From NCBI GenBank assembly GCA_031281115.1, contig JAITFV010000208.1, forward strand, positions 1 through 7,614: a DNA stretch of 7,614 nt. The letters run 5' to 3'. Shown here in pieces: positions 4,205 to 7,614 of this stretch (its first letter is position 1; each line of letters starts with the position of its first letter). Under the pieces are notes generated by a model. That model was not told where the DNA came from. It did not search any database and was given only the letters and a program-made list of their open reading frames with translations. The translations under genes and the position numbers were made by a program. The stretch is from Oscillospiraceae bacterium (lineage in GTDB: Bacteria; Bacillota; Clostridia; Oscillospirales; Ruminococcaceae).

Positions 4205-5071
4205 ATGGATTATTTATACATAATTTTTAAAGCTGTTGTGCAAGGAATTACAGAATTTTTGCCTGTTTCAAGTTCAGGGCATTTATTAGTTTTCGGGCAC
4301 TTTTTTGAACCGCGCGAGGATTCTCTGCTCTTAATTATCGTGCTTCATCTTGGTACGTTGGTTGCGGTTTTTATCGCTTTCCGTGATATAGTTTTCGGTA
4401 TGATTAAAGAGTTTTTTCTGACAATCGCAGATATTTTCACAGGTAAATTCAAGTGGAGCAAAATGAACGATAACCGAAAAATGCTCTTCATGACCATAAT
4501 CGCAACTTCGCTTTTATTACCTGTATATCTTTTCGCGAAAGATTATGTTACCGCTCCCGTAAAAAGCGGTGATATAATCTTTACGGGCAGTGCGTTTATA
4601 TTTACAGCTATATTGTTATTTATATCTGATGCATGTGTAAAAGGTATAAAAACAGGCAAAAACATGAAAATTACTGACGCAGTCACAATTGGTTTATTTC
4701 AATGCGTCGCGCTTTTCCCCGGCGTTTCGCGCTCCGGCTCAACCATAACCGGTGGGCTTCTGTGCGGATTTTCCAAGCAGACAGCCGTTGCGTTTTCGTT
4801 CATGCTGTCCATCCCTGCAATCCTCGGTGGAGGATTATTAGAAATGAGAGAAGCTTTTCAAGGCGACATAGTATTAAATTATCCCGAGCTTTTAATTGGT
4901 TTCGTTGTTTCTGCCGCAGTTGGTTTTCTTGCAATTAAACTCGTGAAAATCATCGCACAAAAAGAAAAATTCAAAATATTCGGTATTTACACCGCGATTC
5001 TCGGTATGCTGTGCATAGCTTGGGGTATACTCGAAAATATGGATTTAGTTACATTTTTCAATATAAATTAA
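4205..5071 (+). CDS. uppP: Undecaprenyl-diphosphatase UppP (BacA)
   Basis: A 288-residue integral membrane enzyme that removes a phosphate from undecaprenyl diphosphate to regenerate the lipid carrier for peptidoglycan and other envelope polymers. High activity gives bacitracin resistance. The first signature is VVQGITEFLPVSSSGHL (11-27), with Glu17, the SSS cluster (22-24) and His26. The second is FPGVSRSGSTITGGLL (171-186), with Arg176 corresponding to the catalytic arginine of the family. Several hydrophobic stretches (for example 41-58, 94-111, 124-141, 194-212, 226-248 and 258-275) fit the family's multi-helix fold. Length is at the upper end of normal (about 260-290). The ATG follows AAAGGT by five bases, and a GC-rich hairpin lies just before that site. 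ftsK begins 21 bases after the stop, so the two are probably co-transcribed. All key residues are present. Confidence 0.96.
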   Translation: MDYLYIIFKAVVQGITEFLPVSSSGHLLVFGHFFEPREDSLLLIIVLHLGTLVAVFIAFRDIVFGMIKEFFLTIADIFTGKFKWSKMNDNRKMLFMTIIATSLLLPVYLFAKDYVTAPVKSGDIIFTGSAFIFTAILLFISDACVKGIKTGKNMKITDAVTIGLFQCVALFPGVSRSGSTITGGLLCGFSKQTAVAFSFMLSIPAILGGGLLEMREAFQGDIVLNYPELLIGFVVSAAVGFLAIKLVKIIAQKEKFKIFGIYTAILGMLCIAWGILENMDLVTFFNIN

Positions 5072-5092
5072 ATATATAAAGGATTATTTAAA

Positions 5093-7609
5093 ATGCCTGC
5101 TACAAGAAGAAACACGGCAAAAGAAAAAGAAGAAAAAGCCCGCTCCGGCGCGGCTGTAGAGCGTGACACGAAAAGGCGCAAACTATGGTCACTTGTGCTT
5201 TTTTGCGTTGGGATTCTTTTCATAGTTTTCGCATTTGTCGGAGACGTGAACGACGCAGCCGAGGAGACAAGGAACGCCGCTAATCACATTAACGCCTTTT
5301 TACGCACGATGTTCGGATTCGCGATATTTTTGATGGGACCTATTTTAATTTACATAGCGGTTATGATTTCCATGAATAAAGGCAAAGGCTCGATTATAGC
5401 AAAATTAGTTCAGCTTTGCTTCATCATTTTGCTTGTTTGCGCAGGTATTCAAGTGATTTTCGTTGGGGATTTCGAGGATTTAACAGGAGGCGGCATGGTC
5501 AGCCACGCGCTCGGCTGGCTGCTCCCGCTGTTCGGAAACCCCACGGCGAGCATAATCCTAATCCTTATTTTCTTCGTTGTTTTTATGCTTGCTTCTGATA
5601 TTACTCTGTACGAATTTTTGAAAATCATCGCAAAGCCGTTTCGCTTTATCGGCAGAAAGATTAAAGAAAAAAGCGAACAAATGCGTGAGGATAGCGAGCA
5701 TTTGAGGCTTTATAATGAGCAAAAGGCAATGCTTGATAAGCAAGCCGAGCTTGAAGTCGGCAAAGCTCAGGAAGAACGCAAAGAAAAAGCTTTCGATGCC
5801 GAGCTTGAAAAGCGGTTAAAAATCGCCGCAATCGAAGCTGCCGGAAATTCTGCCGGTGGACGTGTTTCCTCCAAGCCTGCGCCCTCCGAGGACAACCACC
5901 GGGACTTCCATGACGAGCTTCATTCCTATATAACAGGCGAGCCGGTACCCGAGAGAGAAGCGCCGCCGCCCGAACCGGAAATCCCGCCCGAGGAACCCGA
6001 TGAATTTTTAAAAGTAATTGAAGATTTTGATAAAGAAAAACAAGAACAATCCGCTCAAAGCGAGAAAAATGTGCAAACTCTTAACGAAGCTGTCGCTACA
6101 GCGGCGGAAGTTGTCAGAGAAGCGCAGTATACGCTTCCTCCCGTTTCTCTTTTAGCCGAAGCTGTTTCTGTTCAGAACACGCTTGATATTGAATCCGAGC
6201 TTGCACAGAATTCAGAAACGTTAGTGGAAACTCTCAAGAGCTTCGGTGTGCTGACAAAAATCGTGGGTGTCTGCCGCGGACCATCGGTTACAAGATACGA
6301 GTTACAACCCGCGGAAGGTGTAAAAATATCAAAAATCACAAATTTAGTTGACGATATTTCGCTTAATTTAGCAACAGCGGGCGTAAGAATCGAAGCACCT
6401 ATTCCAAACAAGCGGGCTGTCGGGATTGAAGTGCCTAACCGTACTTCCGATACAGTGAATATCCGCTCTCTTATTGACAGCGATGTATTCAGAAAATGCA
6501 ATTCAAAATTAACAGCTGTTATCGGTAAGGATATTTCGGGCGAAATTATTATCTGCAACATTGCAAAAATGCCGCATATTCTTATTGCGGGAACTACAGG
6601 CTCCGGTAAATCTGTCTGTATGAATTCCATAATCATGAGTATTATGTTCCGCGCCGCTCCCGAAGATGTCCGTTTTGTTATGATTGACCCTAAAATGGTA
6701 GAATTCAGTATTTACAACGGCATTCCGCACCTGCTTATTCCTGTTGTTACCGACCCGAAAAAAGCGGCAGGCGCACTCGGCTGGGCGGTTACGGAAATGC
6801 TGAACCGGAATAAAACCTTCTCCGAGTACGGTGTGCGTGACCTTACGGGTTATAATTCACTTTGCGTAGGTGACCCCGAACTTGAAAAAATGCCGCAAAT
6901 CGTTGTTTTCATAGATGAATTCGCAGATTTAATGATGGCGGCTTCGGGTGAGGTTGAGAGTGCAGTCTGCCGCTTGGCTCAGATGGGGCGGGCGGCAGGA
7001 ATCCACCTTGTTGTCGCCACGCAAAGACCTTCCGTTGATGTAATAACAGGTCTGATAAAAGCAAATATACCGAGCAGAATCGCGCTCCGCGTAGCTTCGC
7101 AGGTTGACAGTCGCACAATAATAGACTCGCTGGGCTCCGCTGAAAAACTGCTCGGAAACGGCGATATGCTGTATAATCCCGTAGGTATGCCGAAACCCTT
7201 ACGTGTGCAGGGCTGCTTCGTTTCCGAGAAAGAAGTTGAACGAACTGTTGATTTTATTAAAAAGACATTTGTGCTTGATTATGACGAGAATGTTATAAAA
7301 GAAATCGAGGAAAATGCAGAGCTTGTCGGGCTTTCTAAATCTGACAGGGAGAAAAAGTCAGCAGAAGTGGGTGAACTTGATTTATCTGATGATAAACTTG
7401 ACGAGGCAATCGATGCGGTAATTGAAGCCGGGCAAGCGAGCACTTCATACCTGCAGCGAAAGCTGAAGCTCGGCTACGGGCGGGCGGCGCGGCTGATTGA
7501 TATTATGGAGCAAATGGGCGTTGTGGGTACATTTGAGGGCAGTAAGCCGCGGCAGGTGATTATGACAAGGCAGGAATGGCTTGAAAGGAAGATTAATAAT
7601 GAAAAATGA
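5093..7609 (+). CDS. ftsK: DNA translocase FtsK/SpoIIIE
   Basis: An 838-residue ATP-driven double-strand DNA pump that moves chromosomes through the closing septum, in vegetative division or into the forespore. A basic N-terminus (1-31) precedes about four membrane helices (31-50, 72-93, 104-124 and 152-170). Next comes a long charged linker (185-345) with a coiled-coil-like stretch (190-245) and a proline/glutamate-rich piece (282-303). The alpha/beta motor follows: LLAEAVSV onward (353-), Walker A GTTGSGKS (500-507) and Walker B VVFIDEFADL (604-613, D608/E609). The C-terminal gamma winged-helix domain (767-832, including SYLQRKLKLGYGRAARLID) reads the orienting sequences on the chromosome. 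Length is typical of Firmicutes members. The ribosome binding site AAAGGA lies nine bases before the ATG. It follows uppP by 21 bases. With a single copy visible it could serve either the FtsK or the SpoIIIE role. No key residue is missing. Confidence 0.97.
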   Translation: MPATRRNTAKEKEEKARSGAAVERDTKRRKLWSLVLFCVGILFIVFAFVGDVNDAAEETRNAANHINAFLRTMFGFAIFLMGPILIYIAVMISMNKGKGSIIAKLVQLCFIILLVCAGIQVIFVGDFEDLTGGGMVSHALGWLLPLFGNPTASIILILIFFVVFMLASDITLYEFLKIIAKPFRFIGRKIKEKSEQMREDSEHLRLYNEQKAMLDKQAELEVGKAQEERKEKAFDAELEKRLKIAAIEAAGNSAGGRVSSKPAPSEDNHRDFHDELHSYITGEPVPEREAPPPEPEIPPEEPDEFLKVIEDFDKEKQEQSAQSEKNVQTLNEAVATAAEVVREAQYTLPPVSLLAEAVSVQNTLDIESELAQNSETLVETLKSFGVLTKIVGVCRGPSVTRYELQPAEGVKISKITNLVDDISLNLATAGVRIEAPIPNKRAVGIEVPNRTSDTVNIRSLIDSDVFRKCNSKLTAVIGKDISGEIIICNIAKMPHILIAGTTGSGKSVCMNSIIMSIMFRAAPEDVRFVMIDPKMVEFSIYNGIPHLLIPVVTDPKKAAGALGWAVTEMLNRNKTFSEYGVRDLTGYNSLCVGDPELEKMPQIVVFIDEFADLMMAASGEVESAVCRLAQMGRAAGIHLVVATQRPSVDVITGLIKANIPSRIALRVASQVDSRTIIDSLGSAEKLLGNGDMLYNPVGMPKPLRVQGCFVSEKEVERTVDFIKKTFVLDYDENVIKEIEENAELVGLSKSDREKKSAEVGELDLSDDKLDEAIDAVIEAGQASTSYLQRKLKLGYGRAARLIDIMEQMGVVGTFEGSKPRQVIMTRQEWLERKINNEK

Positions 7610-7614
7610 AAAAT
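7599..7614 (+). CDS. Start of a further gene, cut by the window edge
   Basis: An ATG at 7599 opens a frame reading MKNEK up to the window end, eight bases after AAAGGAA (7584-7590), a good ribosome binding site lying inside the end of ftsK. It would overlap the ftsK stop by 11 bases in another frame, as expected for translationally coupled operon genes. A second ATG at 7606 overlaps the ftsK TGA but is less well spaced. Five codons are too few to name a product. Confidence 0.4.

Noticed and set aside
6172..6636. Open minus-strand frame of 154 codons opposite ftsK
   Set aside because: It lies wholly inside the conserved FtsK motor region, whose motifs explain the sequence; the opposite-strand product has no recognisable domain.

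Overview
This window looks like chromosomal DNA from an endospore-lineage Firmicute, most likely a Clostridia member near the Oscillospiraceae/Ruminococcaceae. The evidence is a Spo0A response regulator, a SpoIIIE/FtsK-type DNA translocase, consensus sigma-A promoters, strong AGGAGG-type ribosome binding sites and moderate-to-low GC. The lineage is inferred from protein flavour, not from a marker gene. No rRNA, tRNA, CRISPR array, transposase or phage structural gene is visible.

Left part (1-1630, AT-rich, accessory in character). A minus-strand remnant of homoserine dehydrogenase (64-300) keeps the start of the Rossmann fold and one later helix but has lost the rest. A near-consensus sigma-A promoter at the extreme left edge points out of the window. 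Next is a divergent pair: a four-helix membrane protein of unknown function (380-1138, minus) and a 99-residue XRE-family regulator (1285-1584, plus). Their shared control region holds a good minus-strand promoter and a 14-base direct repeat spaced 22 bp apart, a likely operator. A bidirectional terminator (1594-1622) separates the pair from a convergent DUF378 membrane protein (1642-1875, minus).

Middle part (1876-3904). A 380-bp intergenic stretch carries two exact TGTCGAA (0A-box) matches 10 bp apart on the minus strand. It is followed by an extended -10 promoter and spo0A (2257-3063). Spo0A keeps its DNA-binding domain and phospho-acceptor Asp57, but its receiver is divergent and has Arg where the family has an invariant Lys. 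After a terminator, a separate strong promoter drives an unrecognised protein (3221-3904). It has an N-terminal HTH-like domain, an AT-hook-like GRP core, a Lys/Ala/Pro-rich histone-H1-like linker and a conserved-looking C-terminal domain, and may be a nucleoid-associated or regulatory protein.

Right part (3905-7614). A 300-bp non-coding stretch is almost wholly made of back-to-back hairpins, including a compact three-way junction and a very GC-rich hairpin directly before the next ribosome binding site. It leads into a probable operon: uppP (undecaprenyl-diphosphatase, lipid carrier recycling for cell wall synthesis), ftsK/spoIIIE (DNA translocase at the division septum) and the first codons of a further overlapping gene. 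The operon links envelope synthesis with chromosome segregation at division. The hairpin array and the HTH/AT-hook/KAP-tail protein are the two least explained items.
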